From the NCBI RefSeq assembly GCF_042680125.1, contig NZ_JBHTNY010000001.1: a DNA stretch of 64,000 nucleotides. One strand, written 5' to 3'. Under the pieces are notes generated by a model, which saw nothing but the letters and a program-made list of their open reading frames with translations, ran no database searches and was not told the origin of the DNA. Origin of the DNA: Robinsoniella peoriensis (GTDB lineage: Bacteria > Bacillota > Clostridia > Lachnospirales > Lachnospiraceae). Positions 27,163 to 36,340 of the stretch are shown here, one piece after another; the stretch's first letter is position 1, and the number at the start of each line of letters is the position of its first letter. A program made the translations under genes and the position numbers.

Positions 27163-28305
27163 TCAAAATTTTGCATCATCCAAATATATTCCCAGCTTCT
27201 CCTTCACATTTTCATAAATTTCTTCTGCAATTATTTTTGCTTTTTTTTCATTTAAACCAATGGATTTGGCAACCTGCAAAATTTCCTTCATTCCCGGATT
27301 TCTGCCATTACCATGCACCATAGTGGCATGCTCACCTCCAATAGAATAGCTATAGGTCAGATCGTATGCCGGAGACAAGACCCATCTATCTTCCTTTTCC
27401 TTATATAAATAAGTAAAATTTTTGGAATGATCATCCCGATTATGTGCAAAAACATTAAAACACATAAGACGATACAGTTTTTCTATTTCCGAAAATTCTT
27501 TTGTCAGTTCAAGCGTTAATTTCATTAAAATATCATAATCCAGATTCGGAATACGGTGCGAAGTCTCCAACAAAGCACTAACGGAAATCATATGAATTCG
27601 TTCTATAACTCCATTCACCACTCTTCTGTCATAGCGCTTCGTGCCAAAATATCCTTCACATCGTTTTGAGTCGAAAAGTTTTGTTGCTTCCATTTCAATT
27701 CCACATTCTTTTGCACACAGAGAATATTCATACTCTTGTTTTCCTATATGGACTCCATCCTCTGATGAAGGAAATTTCACAATCCAATCCTCTTCATCTA
27801 TCTGTGTTAATATTTTGGGTCTTGCCCCTCCGGACGAGCCCCCCATTTGAAATAGTTCATCCAGATTTTCTGAGTATTGCGTTTTTAATATTTTGCTACA
27901 CTCTTCTGCAATTTTGTCAAGATCCAAGCATGGTTTATCTAAGTCAAGATGATAGTCTGGCTCATATGTTAAAGCTCCCATCCCTGAGTTTCCAACAATT
28001 CCAAGACGATTTAAATTCCCTACTTCGTAAGGATTAATACGATTCTTCAACATCAGTCGATCTACCAGCAAACGGCCCCAACCATCCGGAAGGCTATCTG
28101 CAAAAATACCATAAATTCCATCAAATGGCTCCATTTTAGGTATAAACACCTTTTGCTCCAAAGGCAGCGAAAATGGACTGATGGAAAATCCATCTGCCAC
28201 CCATTCTTTATCGTATTCAAAAGCGGCAAGCTTTCCTTTATATAAAGCCATAGTTCCAACTTTTCTACAGTGATAAAAAACTTTCAGCTTTTTAATTTCC
28301 TTCAT
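27163..28305 (-). CDS. hipA: HipA-type serine/threonine kinase toxin (380 aa)
   Basis: Toxin kinase of a HipBA toxin-antitoxin pair. Family members phosphorylate aminoacyl-tRNA synthetases or other targets and halt growth. An N-terminal couple_hipA subdomain occupies about 1-105 (GIFADSLPDGWGRLLVDR). The core has a glycine-rich phosphate loop GGSSGGARPKI (about 153-163), the catalytic segment NVFAHNRDDHSKNFTYL (about 295-311, Asp and Asn) and the metal-binding LSPAYDLTYS (about 323-332). All key residues are present, so it should be active. The start overlaps hipB by 14 bases and has GGAG 8 bases upstream. Confidence 0.92.
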   Translation of the reverse strand: MKEIKKLKVFYHCRKVGTMALYKGKLAAFEYDKEWVADGFSISPFSLPLEQKVFIPKMEPFDGIYGIFADSLPDGWGRLLVDRLMLKNRINPYEVGNLNRLGIVGNSGMGALTYEPDYHLDLDKPCLDLDKIAEECSKILKTQYSENLDELFQMGGSSGGARPKILTQIDEEDWIVKFPSSEDGVHIGKQEYEYSLCAKECGIEMEATKLFDSKRCEGYFGTKRYDRRVVNGVIERIHMISVSALLETSHRIPNLDYDILMKLTLELTKEFSEIEKLYRLMCFNVFAHNRDDHSKNFTYLYKEKEDRWVLSPAYDLTYSYSIGGEHATMVHGNGRNPGMKEILQVAKSIGLNEKKAKIIAEEIYENVKEKLGIYLDDAKF

Positions 28306-28576
28306 TTATAATCTCCTCAATGGATAAAAACGGAACTTCTTCAAATAAATTTTCAAGTTCTCCGTGAATTTCAAGTGCGATCGCTATCTTCGTTAAAGAA
28401 ATCAATGATATTTCCCCTTCTTGCTCAAAACGCTTCACAGAACCTAAGCTTACTCCTGATTTTTCACTCAATTTTTTCTGTGATATTTTTCTCCGCTTTC
28501 GGATTCTGCGTATTCTTTCCGCAATAAGTTTATTAATTTCTCCCGGTGATTTTTGATTGAAATGATATATATTCAT
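28292..28576 (-). CDS. hipB: HipB-type antitoxin, XRE-family repressor (94 aa)
   Basis: Antitoxin and autorepressor that binds HipA and the operon operator. The Cro/C1 helix-turn-helix covers about residues 20-75 (RIRKRRKISQKKLSEKSG, then SLGSVKRFEQEGEISLISLTKI). The ATG at 28576 is preferred to the TTG at 28612 because the longer frame would start inside the operator palindrome. The RBS is weak, consistent with low antitoxin expression. hipB precedes and overlaps hipA, the standard order. The C-terminus ends FLSIEEIINEGN. Confidence 0.9.
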   Translation of the reverse strand: MNIYHFNQKSPGEINKLIAERIRRIRKRRKISQKKLSEKSGVSLGSVKRFEQEGEISLISLTKIAIALEIHGELENLFEEVPFLSIEEIINEGN

Positions 28577-28600
28577 AGCTAATATTTTATCCCATTTCTG

Positions 28601-28628
28601 ATATATTATCAAGTACTAGATAATATAT
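28601..28628 (-). promoter_or_regulatory. Putative HipB operator overlapping the hipBA promoter
   Basis: Perfect 10-bp inverted repeat ATATATTATC-N8-GATAATATAT, 25 bases upstream of hipB. The 8-nt spacer between TATC and GATA halves matches the layout of E. coli HipB operators (TATCC-N8-GGATA). AT-rich halves probably also supply the -10 box. Confidence 0.7.
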
Positions 28629-28649
28629 TAGCCATCTTTTACTTTCTCT

Positions 28650-30140
28650 CTATTTCGGTTCCACCAATACATGAAATCCATCCGTCCCCAGATAATTTTT
28701 CTGCATAAGCTGCAGTACTTCCTCTGCCGGCATAACCATATTATTAACCGCTGGCAAATAAATATCAACATTCTGAAACGCGATATAATTGCTCCTGTCT
28801 TTTCTTACCGAATGAATATCTGTCATACCAATATTATATTTTTTAATGGTTAGAAACATCAGCCAGAATCGAATTACATCGTAGTCATCAAGCGGACGCA
28901 TGTCTTCTATCATATGTGGCACATTATTATAGACGTAACCTGTGATTACAGCAGCCGTTACAAATGCTCTGATATCACTAAAATCACTTTCCTCTAAAAC
29001 CGCAATGGACGCAAATACAGACTCAACGATGTACTTTGACAGCCGTTCCGTTACCACATAGCCTATATGGTTTCCCTCCAGACAACCGTTAAGAATTTCT
29101 ATTACTTGTTTCAGATAATTTTCCCGGTCATTCGCCAGCGCTGCAAAATTATTTTTATTGGCAGCACATCTTCTAAATCCTCTGCTTCTTATTTGGGTAA
29201 TCTCTGCAATGTCCCTGTTCGTATCGGTGACCAGAAATGGCGAAAAGAAAGCGTTTAAAATTCTGCCGCCAGCTAGCGCTCCACTGCTGCCACCGCCGAC
29301 TTTTTCTAACTTTCCAAACATTTCTAAGGAATAACGCTTTTCACACACCACTTGTTCTGCTGCTTTATTTCCATAGCCAATCTGATATGACACGTTATTG
29401 TAACACTGGACCTTTTTATGATGGGTATGTCCAAAAATGTTCCAGCAGTTTTCTGCTTTTAAGTCTGTCAAAGAACTCCACCAGCAATCGGCGTCTTCTC
29501 TGGTAAAATCAAACATTGGAAAATGTGTAATGATTAAAACCTTTTCTTCAGAAGATACGGCTGCATTGGCAAATTCAACCCAATCCCTATGAAATGCCTT
29601 TAATTGACCCGGATAAAATCCCTTTACCTCATCCGCTTCAGGCAATTCCATAAACCGGTCCAAAGAAATATCACCTCCGGCCCTTCGCCGGAAACTCGTC
29701 CATCCGGTATCACCAATGACACAAACATCCTCAAAATAATACTTTCTGCCCATAATCAGAAGCCTGAAATACTGGTTTCCCCTCGTTTCAGTTTCAAATA
29801 AGGCAATCAGCTCCTGATAGCCTTTTTGACCCTGGTTCCAGTAATCATGATTGCCCAGAACGCAAAACCCTCTGATTCTATGGCTCTCCATCTCCTGTAT
29901 AAAAGCAAGGGTCTTTCTGTAATCGTTAAAGTAATCACCCGCCAGGCATAGCAGACAATTTCTGCACTGTTCTTTTACAAATGCCAGAAACTCTTCCTTC
30001 ATTCTTTCCGCTGATTCCGGATGATATTCATTATTGGTAAAGTCAAAGTGCAGATCGGATATAAATACAATTGGAACAGAGCCTGTATCTGCCACCGCCT
30101 CCAATTCTGCATTTTCCGTTTCCCAGCCTGCAGTTCCCAT
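28650..30140 (-). CDS. Calcineurin-like metallophosphoesterase with an unknown C-terminal domain (496 aa)
   Basis: Phosphoesterase of the two-metal calcineurin superfamily. All metal ligand motifs are present in the N-terminal 290 residues: ISDLHFD (about 28-34), GDYFND (about 66-71), GNHDYW (about 97-102), THFPMF (about 205-210) and GHTHHKK (about 237-243). Residues 300-496 form a second, mostly helical domain (NNFAALANDRENYLKQVIEIL; FVTAAVITGYVYNNVPHMI) that I do not recognise. The substrate is unknown (nucleotide, nucleic acid or phosphoprotein). It lies 66 bases behind rarA and just upstream of hipBA on the same strand, so it may be cotranscribed with rarA. AGGGG lies 7 bases before the ATG. 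Confidence 0.8.
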   Translation of the reverse strand: MGTAGWETENAELEAVADTGSVPIVFISDLHFDFTNNEYHPESAERMKEEFLAFVKEQCRNCLLCLAGDYFNDYRKTLAFIQEMESHRIRGFCVLGNHDYWNQGQKGYQELIALFETETRGNQYFRLLIMGRKYYFEDVCVIGDTGWTSFRRRAGGDISLDRFMELPEADEVKGFYPGQLKAFHRDWVEFANAAVSSEEKVLIITHFPMFDFTREDADCWWSSLTDLKAENCWNIFGHTHHKKVQCYNNVSYQIGYGNKAAEQVVCEKRYSLEMFGKLEKVGGGSSGALAGGRILNAFFSPFLVTDTNRDIAEITQIRSRGFRRCAANKNNFAALANDRENYLKQVIEILNGCLEGNHIGYVVTERLSKYIVESVFASIAVLEESDFSDIRAFVTAAVITGYVYNNVPHMIEDMRPLDDYDVIRFWLMFLTIKKYNIGMTDIHSVRKDRSNYIAFQNVDIYLPAVNNMVMPAEEVLQLMQKNYLGTDGFHVLVEPK

Positions 30141-30206
30141 ATTTTATCCCCTTTCTATTCTTTAATCATGCAAAACAGCGCTAAAACATACATTCCTGCC
30201 ATAACC

Positions 30207-31520
30207 CTACATTTTTTTCCAGGCCTTAATCTCCTCCAGCCTTTCTTTTATCTCTTTTTCCATTCCCTGCCCGGTGGGCTCATAATAAGTACGATCCTTC
30301 AGGCTGTCCGGCAGGCACTGCATCCTTGTCAGTTTCTCCTCTGTATCATGAGCATACTCATAATCTTTCCCATAATTCAGATCTTTCATCAGTTCTGTAA
30401 CGCCATTTCTGATCTGCAGCGGTACCGGTTCGGCAGGAAGCTCACGGATATCTCTTTTGACAGCATTGCACGCAGCATATATTTTATTCGATTTCGGAGC
30501 CATCGAAAGGTAAACGACAGCATGGGACAGGTTGACATCGCACTCCGGCATTCCGTTAAAATGGCAGGCCTGATATGCCGCCACTGCCACCTGCAGGGCA
30601 TTACTGTCAGCCATGCCGATATCCTCACTGGCAAAACGGATCAGGCGTCTCGCCACATACAGAGGGCTCTCGCCCCCTTCCAGCATTCTCATAAGCCAAT
30701 AAACAGCTGCATCCGGATCACTGTTGCGCATGGATTTATGGAGCGCCGAAATAATATTATAGTGTTCCTCCCCCGTCTTATCATACAGGAGTGATTTCTT
30801 CGTGATACACTGCTCCATAACCTGATCGGTCACAGTGACCTGCTCCGCACTCATCTCACCGTTTAAAATCGCCATCTCCAAAGTATTGAGGGCAGTTCTG
30901 GCATCTCCGTCGGCAAATCCTGCGATTGCCCGCAAATGATGTTCTTCAATAGCGACCTTCTGATTCCCAAACCCCATGGGATTGCTCAGCGCATTATGCA
31001 GCAGCTGCACCAGATCTGATTCTTCCAGCCCCTTTAAGACAAATACCTTGCATCGGGACAGAAGCGCCGCGTTAACTTCAAAGGACGGATTTTCCGTCGT
31101 TGCACCGATCAGCGTGATACTGCCCTGTTCAACGTATGGAAGAAAAGCATCCTGCTGAGCCTTGTTAAAGCGGTGTATCTCATCCACGAACAAAACCGTA
31201 CGAATTCCCATCTTCCGGCTGTCCTCAGCCTTAATCATTACCTCTTTAATTTCCTTGATACCACTGGTCACAGCACTGAAATTAATAAAATCTGCTTTTG
31301 TCCGTCCTGCAATAATACGTGCCAATGTGGTTTTCCCAACCCCCGGAGGCCCCCAGAATATCATCGAAGATACCTGGTCCTGTTCGATCAGCCTCCGCAG
31401 GACTTTTCCTTCCCCCAGCAGATGCCGCTGGCCCTGGAACTCTTCTAGTTTTTCCGGCCGCAGACGGCTTGCCAGAGGATTATATTTTTCTCTGTCATCA
31501 AAAAGTGTCATTTGCTCCAT
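30207..31520 (-). CDS. rarA: Replication-associated recombination ATPase RarA/MgsA
   Basis: AAA+ ATPase of the clamp-loader group that acts at stalled replication forks. Seen are Walker A GPPGVGKTT (about residues 56-64), Walker B LFVDEIHRFN (about 106-115), sensor-1 GATTENPSFEV and an arginine-finger region LLSRCKVF. The C-terminal tetramerisation domain ends with KRDIRELPAEPVPLQIRNG and the typical Lys-Asp-rich tail NYGKDYEYAHD. The length of 437 residues is normal. The ATG is preceded by AAGGAG. Confidence 0.94.
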   Translation of the reverse strand: MEQMTLFDDREKYNPLASRLRPEKLEEFQGQRHLLGEGKVLRRLIEQDQVSSMIFWGPPGVGKTTLARIIAGRTKADFINFSAVTSGIKEIKEVMIKAEDSRKMGIRTVLFVDEIHRFNKAQQDAFLPYVEQGSITLIGATTENPSFEVNAALLSRCKVFVLKGLEESDLVQLLHNALSNPMGFGNQKVAIEEHHLRAIAGFADGDARTALNTLEMAILNGEMSAEQVTVTDQVMEQCITKKSLLYDKTGEEHYNIISALHKSMRNSDPDAAVYWLMRMLEGGESPLYVARRLIRFASEDIGMADSNALQVAVAAYQACHFNGMPECDVNLSHAVVYLSMAPKSNKIYAACNAVKRDIRELPAEPVPLQIRNGVTELMKDLNYGKDYEYAHDTEEKLTRMQCLPDSLKDRTYYEPTGQGMEKEIKERLEEIKAWKKM

Positions 31521-31700
31521 GATCTTTTACTCCTTTGGATGAATTTTACGTTCCTGCCTGTGATGTCTGTTATCATTCATTATAATTCACCGAACATACA
31601 TTCGTCAATCTTAACTTCAGCAGAATTCCAGTTTACCCACAGAATTTATGACAATAAGAACTTGGAATTGGGGGAGCAAAATTTGGAGGTTGCAAAATTA

Positions 31701-31785
31701 ATCTCCCCGGTAATATTTCATACCAGGGAGATGCTTATCTGATGCTTATCTGATTTTTATTTGATCTTATCTGATTCTTATTAAA
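31701..31785. repeat. Weak terminator-like hairpin and short tandem repeats after the corrinoid-protein gene
   Basis: ATCTCCCCGGTA (31701-31712) pairs with TACCAGGGAGAT (31721-31732) with one mismatch. The following T tract on the minus strand is broken, so termination would be weak. Immediately beyond are repeated GCTTATCTGAT-like units (31733-31785), two exact and several decayed. Confidence 0.5.
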
Positions 31786-31793
31786 CTTTAAAA

Positions 31794-32432
31794 TCATGCA
31801 CTCTTAGCCCACTCCGTACATGTCTTCACTGTATCTGCCGGATTTATCGCCCAGGCATCCGCCCCTACAATGTCACATACTTTTCCTGTTACCGGAGCCC
31901 CGCCGATAATTACTTTTGCCTGATCCCTCAGACCTTCTTTTTCCAATGCATCAACAACTGCTTTCATAGAATCAATTGCCAGTGTCAGTACTCCGCTCAA
32001 TCCAATAATCTGGATATTATCCTCTTTCATTCTGCGGATAATTTCATCTGCCCCTACATCAATTCCCAGATCTACTACCTCAAAACCGCCGGCTTCCAGC
32101 ATGGCCTTAACAATATTTTTCCCAATATCATGCAGGTCCCCTTCCACAGTACATAAAATCATTTTGCCGGCTTTTTCAGTAGAAGCTGCTGCTAATGCAG
32201 GCTTGATAATATCCATTGCTTCTGTCATCAGTTCACCGGAAAAGATAAGGTCGGATACAAAATACTCATTGGATTCGAACCGCTCTCCAACCACATTCAT
32301 TCCTTCCTGGCAAGCCTTCATTGCTTCCGGGGCTTCTTCACCGCCATCTGCCATGACCTGTTCTAATATTTCCAGTACAAGATCCTCCTCTAAATCAGCC
32401 ATTGCATTTTTTAAACTATCATAATCAAACAT
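31794..32432 (-). CDS. Corrinoid (B12-binding) methyl-carrier protein (212 aa)
   Basis: Carries a methyl group on cobalamin between methyltransferases. The N-terminal four-helix cap domain occupies about residues 1-85 (GMNVVGERFESNEYFVSDLIFSGELM). The Rossmann B12 domain has the cobalt-ligand motif DLHDIGKNI (about 102-110), a GLSGVLT segment (about 147-153) and GGAPVT (about 184-189). These match MtaC/MtbC-type and O-demethylase corrinoid proteins. GGAGG lies 6 bases before the ATG at 32432; the ORF can be extended upstream to 32486 but without a better site. It is the third gene of the transporter-methyltransferase-corrinoid operon. Confidence 0.92.
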   Translation of the reverse strand: MFDYDSLKNAMADLEEDLVLEILEQVMADGGEEAPEAMKACQEGMNVVGERFESNEYFVSDLIFSGELMTEAMDIIKPALAAASTEKAGKMILCTVEGDLHDIGKNIVKAMLEAGGFEVVDLGIDVGADEIIRRMKEDNIQIIGLSGVLTLAIDSMKAVVDALEKEGLRDQAKVIIGGAPVTGKVCDIVGADAWAINPADTVKTCTEWAKSA

Positions 32433-32549
32433 AACATACCTCCTGTTCCCGCTTTGTTTTTCCGCAGTTTTATTATATCTTCTCAATACGATTCATTTTG
32501 TTATATGGTATATTCTACTTTCTCAATCCATTTACTGTTGTCTTCTGAT

Positions 32550-33914
32550 TTACTCGCATAACAGATAGACATAACGCAGTATCTCATCCTCCAGATCCAT
32601 CACAATATCCTTAGCACTCTCTGGCGTATATGGATTCATCTCCAGATACTTCTCCCAGCTGCGGTAATATTTACTCTCAAACGGAGCAAGCTCAGAATGT
32701 ATATAGTCTTCCTTATTAAACTGGAGACCAGCCTGACCGCCTGGATTCTGATATACTCCGTATTCCCTTACCGTTTCACAAACTGCAATCAGATTTTCCA
32801 GATTGATATCATTAAAGGTAAGTGCTCCCTTATCAAATCCAAAAATGAATTTGCCGCCCGGCATCATGATATCCAGGAATTCTTTTACATAGTCAATACA
32901 TTCCTGTTTGGTACCCGTCCGAAGCAGCGATAACGGGAACAGACCGGAAATGATATGTTTATTGCCAATCTTTTCTTTCACAAGCTTTGCATCTCCCATT
33001 TCAAAGGAGAGATAAGTATCCGTAGGCAGTTCATACAGATAATCCAGATAACGCATCCAGTCATGCTCACAAAATGCATTGATATGGAGTCCCAGAGATG
33101 CATAATCATTTGCCTGGCGTAAGAATGGCTCCCACCATAATTTCACAAAATCTTTTTCCTTCATATAAGTAGCCAGATGAAGCGGGAAGAATACATGCCC
33201 GTAATTGGAAATCTGTTTCGGAAGACCTGCCTTGTAGTTCAGCGTATATACTGCATTCACTGCATCCAGAACTTTATCCGGCCTTCTTCGGATATCCATA
33301 CACATCGCACTCAAGCTTCTCATATTGTCAGTCAATATATCCAGAGGCGCATAACACATGGAAGTAAATACCGGACTCATACCATATAATCCGTATTTTT
33401 GAATCAGTTTCCCCATCATAGCACCATTCTGCATCATAAACCGGTCCTTTGATGCCAGACCCTGATAGAGCGCCATCATTGACCGCCCCGGGTCCTTTAT
33501 GAAATCAAGCCCGTTGTAATTTCTGGGCATTACCTTTTCAATGATACAGTCATATGGGTTTTTGATAAATTCATCATACTCTTCCGGCAAAAGCCCAACC
33601 GTATTGGGGTGCTGCATAAGACCAGCCTTATTCATCTTAAAATTATTGGAATCCAATGCCTGATAAGCGATCGGCATACGGATTGTTCCGCCATACATGC
33701 AGACATCCGATGGAACCAGACGGCATAATTCGTCTGCTGCCTTCTCTAATAATTCCGGATGCCAGATTGCCTCTTTTCCGTCTATGCCTGCGTAACCCGC
33801 TATTACTTCCAGGCCCAGATTTACTTTAATTGGTACTCTTTTTGGAATTTTATTATCAAATACATCATGAAATATCTGATTCCGTTCCGCTCTTAATTCC
33901 TCCGTATTATTCAT
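32550..33914 (-). CDS. Uroporphyrinogen-decarboxylase-fold methyltransferase, probable O-demethylase component (454 aa)
   Basis: URO-D superfamily protein, longer than HemE and paired with a corrinoid protein. That is the arrangement of the methyltransferase I components of anaerobic O-demethylases (for example acting on methoxylated aromatics). Visible segments are FDNKIPKRVPI at the start, the strand-helix region HINAFCEHDWMRYLDYL (about 285-300) that holds putative metal ligands Cys and His, and the C-terminal GGKFIFGFDKGALT. The substrate is not readable. Corrinoid-reactivation protein and the second methyltransferase are not in the window and must be supplied elsewhere. GGAGG lies 6 bases before the ATG. 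Confidence 0.8.
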   Translation of the reverse strand: MNNTEELRAERNQIFHDVFDNKIPKRVPIKVNLGLEVIAGYAGIDGKEAIWHPELLEKAADELCRLVPSDVCMYGGTIRMPIAYQALDSNNFKMNKAGLMQHPNTVGLLPEEYDEFIKNPYDCIIEKVMPRNYNGLDFIKDPGRSMMALYQGLASKDRFMMQNGAMMGKLIQKYGLYGMSPVFTSMCYAPLDILTDNMRSLSAMCMDIRRRPDKVLDAVNAVYTLNYKAGLPKQISNYGHVFFPLHLATYMKEKDFVKLWWEPFLRQANDYASLGLHINAFCEHDWMRYLDYLYELPTDTYLSFEMGDAKLVKEKIGNKHIISGLFPLSLLRTGTKQECIDYVKEFLDIMMPGGKFIFGFDKGALTFNDINLENLIAVCETVREYGVYQNPGGQAGLQFNKEDYIHSELAPFESKYYRSWEKYLEMNPYTPESAKDIVMDLEDEILRYVYLLCE

Positions 33915-34024
33915 ATAGAACCTCCTGTCATTACCTGTTAATAGTTTATTTTAAAAACGGCTGTTCAAACTGCCTCCTTTCCTCCGCTATTTACAAATGA
34001 TCTCCCAGCCATCCATCTCTACCT

Positions 34025-35407
34025 CTATTTTGCAGCTTTTGCTCTTTTTGCATTTAACTCTTCCCTTACCTTATCCATCTTCGCCGGGGTAAGTCCATAG
34101 AAGAACATCAGCACCGTACTGATAATCAAAAATGCTGCCGGCATTCCCATTGCCATAAACCGAATACCCGTTACTACCTGAGTGCTTGGTTCTGTTCCGC
34201 CTACATACCCAACGATGGACAGACCGAAGCCTGCGATTGCCGTACTGAAAACTGCTGCAATCTTAATAGACAGCTGGAACAGGGAAAAATATACACCACG
34301 GGCATTTCTCCCGGTTTTCCACTCACAATAATCAACGGTATCCGCATACATATTGATATTTACAACATTCGGCCAGGAATATCCCAGATAACCGACTGAA
34401 ATCATAATAATAATGAATGTAATATTGCTGCTAAAAACGATTGAAATCAGCATACAGACGGATAAAATCATATTGCCCACCATATAAGCCTTTTTCTTGG
34501 ATAAAAACTTGGTTATAAGCGGAACGCTGGTAGCCCCTACTAATGCCAATATGTTTACAATACCAAAAAATGTAGAAGTTGCATCCTTATTTTTTGCTAC
34601 GTATTGGAAGAAATAAGGGAACATCGCGTAGGTCATCAGCAGACTTAGAATTCTCGTAATATCTGCAAAGAACAACAACAGCAGATTCCGGTCATGGAAT
34701 ACAAGGCTTACCATCTGCCCTACTTTCAGTTTCTCCTGGGCTCCCGCATTCACTTTTACCGGCTCATTCTGAATATCTTTTCCCTTTGAGGCATAGATCA
34801 GATTCATATAACATAAGAAGCAGATCAGTCCAACCAGAAATGCTGTCCAGGTGAATCCAGCTACATTTTCTTCTCCATGACCGAAAAATACAATAAGTGG
34901 CAGAATGAAAAATCCCGCAAAGATTTTACCAATGGCACCACCCTGTCCACGGAAAGTGGACAAATGTACACGTTCCTTCGGGTCATCCGTAAGAGAAGAG
35001 CTTAATGAGGTATAGCCTGTATAAGCAATATTCGTAGCGATACAAAATGCCGCATATATAATGCACGCTGTAATTGCTTTAGGAATCATATCCATAGAAT
35101 TGTTTGTGAACATAATCCCATTGAGCAGCAAAATCAATGGAGCGCCTATCAGAACCCATGATCTGTACTTGCCCCAGCGCAGATTACTCTTTTCGATTGC
35201 CGCACCGATAATCGGCGGACTGATACTGTCTATAATCCTGCCAACCATCATCAGGGTACCTGCTGCTGCCGCAGTGATACCTGCATAATCCGTATAGAAC
35301 ATTAGTAAAAAAGTATTTGACATTGTAACCATAAACATAAAACCATAATCAGCCAGACCATAGGAGACTTTTAAATACGTTCCAAGCTTTTTTCCCTGCT
35401 CATTCAT
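34025..35407 (-). CDS. MFS/GPH-family cation symporter (460 aa)
   Basis: Twelve-helix membrane carrier of the glycoside-pentoside-hexuronide type. Characteristic features are KVSYGLADYGFMFM at the N-terminus, the loop RIIDSISPPIIGAAIEKSNLRWGKYRSW (helices 2-3) and a central cytoplasmic loop rich in Lys. The ATG at 35407 has GGAGG 7 bases upstream; the frame from 35452 is too long. It is the first gene of the operon with the methyltransferase and corrinoid protein, so the cargo is probably their methylated substrate (for example an O-methylated glycoside or aromatic; inference). Confidence 0.85.
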   Translation of the reverse strand: MNEQGKKLGTYLKVSYGLADYGFMFMVTMSNTFLLMFYTDYAGITAAAAGTLMMVGRIIDSISPPIIGAAIEKSNLRWGKYRSWVLIGAPLILLLNGIMFTNNSMDMIPKAITACIIYAAFCIATNIAYTGYTSLSSSLTDDPKERVHLSTFRGQGGAIGKIFAGFFILPLIVFFGHGEENVAGFTWTAFLVGLICFLCYMNLIYASKGKDIQNEPVKVNAGAQEKLKVGQMVSLVFHDRNLLLLFFADITRILSLLMTYAMFPYFFQYVAKNKDATSTFFGIVNILALVGATSVPLITKFLSKKKAYMVGNMILSVCMLISIVFSSNITFIIIMISVGYLGYSWPNVVNINMYADTVDYCEWKTGRNARGVYFSLFQLSIKIAAVFSTAIAGFGLSIVGYVGGTEPSTQVVTGIRFMAMGMPAAFLIISTVLMFFYGLTPAKMDKVREELNAKRAKAAK

Positions 35408-35452
35408 TGCAATACCTCCATCCCTTTTTTTGTTTCCGCTAAACACCCGCAT

Positions 35453-35611
35453 TTAATTTTTGTATTTTTCTGCTTCTATACAATTTTCATTATAACATCC
35501 ATTCCATTTTTTGTCTATATCTTACAATGTATTTAAAAATTTTTGTAAATTTTTATCTATTCTTACAAGTGTTTTTTATGATAAACTGATAAAAAAGCGG
35601 CAGGTGATTCT
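35453..35611. promoter_or_regulatory. Divergent control region between the GPH transporter operon and the TetR gene
   Basis: TTACAA at 35522-35527, TTGTAA at 35543-35548 and TTACAA at 35563-35568 form spaced inverted half-sites in this AT-rich gap. They are plausible binding sites for the TetR-type regulator. I could not assign promoter boxes confidently. Confidence 0.4.
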
Positions 35612-36259
35612 ATGCAATATACAAAAGGAATACAAACACAGGAGCATATTTTCCAGATTGGAAAGGAACTGATGTATAAAAACGGATATAAAAATACCAC
35701 CATCAGTATGATCGTGGATGCAGCAGATGTTCCTCATGGACTTGTAAATTATTATTATAAAAAACCGGACTTTGCAGCCAGGCTGTATCTGGAATATTTT
35801 TCATCCATTGACCGGTTACTAAACGCTCTGATACCGACCCACATTGAAAATGAGCTGCAATTTCATATTCTCCAAATGAAGATTGCACTCACTCAGATTT
35901 TTAAAGATGCAAAAGCAAAAGCTTTCTACTATGAAGTCAGCAGGCTGAATCTGGCTCCCAAAGAATTGCATGACAGTATACGAAGCCTGCAGGTTTCTGC
36001 CTTACATCATTTAAATACCGTCATGAATCCGGAAGATTATTATCTCTGTGCTATTGCAGAATACGGCGCGCACAAAGTACTGCTGGACCAACTGGCAGAA
36101 TTTAAGGAAACCGATGACCGGTTTGAGCGCATTGTTGAGCTGATCTCTACCATATCCGTACGGATAGCCGGGCTGGATCCGCTGATTATAGAAAAGAATA
36201 TTTTGACCACCAGAACTTTGTTTGATCAACTGGATTATTCGAATATACATATGTTCTGA
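35612..36259 (+). CDS. TetR-family transcriptional regulator (215 aa)
   Basis: The N-terminal helix-turn-helix covers about residues 8-55 (IFQIGKELMYKNGYKNTTIS, then IVDAADVPHGLVNYYYKKP), the classic TetR pattern with recognition helix before YYYKK. A ligand-binding helical domain of about 150 residues follows. It is transcribed away from the GPH-methyltransferase-corrinoid operon and almost certainly controls it in response to the substrate (inference from divergent arrangement). Confidence 0.88.
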   Translation: MQYTKGIQTQEHIFQIGKELMYKNGYKNTTISMIVDAADVPHGLVNYYYKKPDFAARLYLEYFSSIDRLLNALIPTHIENELQFHILQMKIALTQIFKDAKAKAFYYEVSRLNLAPKELHDSIRSLQVSALHHLNTVMNPEDYYLCAIAEYGAHKVLLDQLAEFKETDDRFERIVELISTISVRIAGLDPLIIEKNILTTRTLFDQLDYSNIHMF

Positions 36260-36340
36260 GCGTATCTTAAAACTGGCTCCCATATCGGAGACTCCCATCA
36301 TGCTGGAAAACCAGCTTTATATCACAGCATTGCATCCTAA

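Noticed and set aside
33915..34024. Cobalamin riboswitch for the corrinoid operon
   Set aside because: The gaps in and before the operon are too short and show no B12-box-like sequence.
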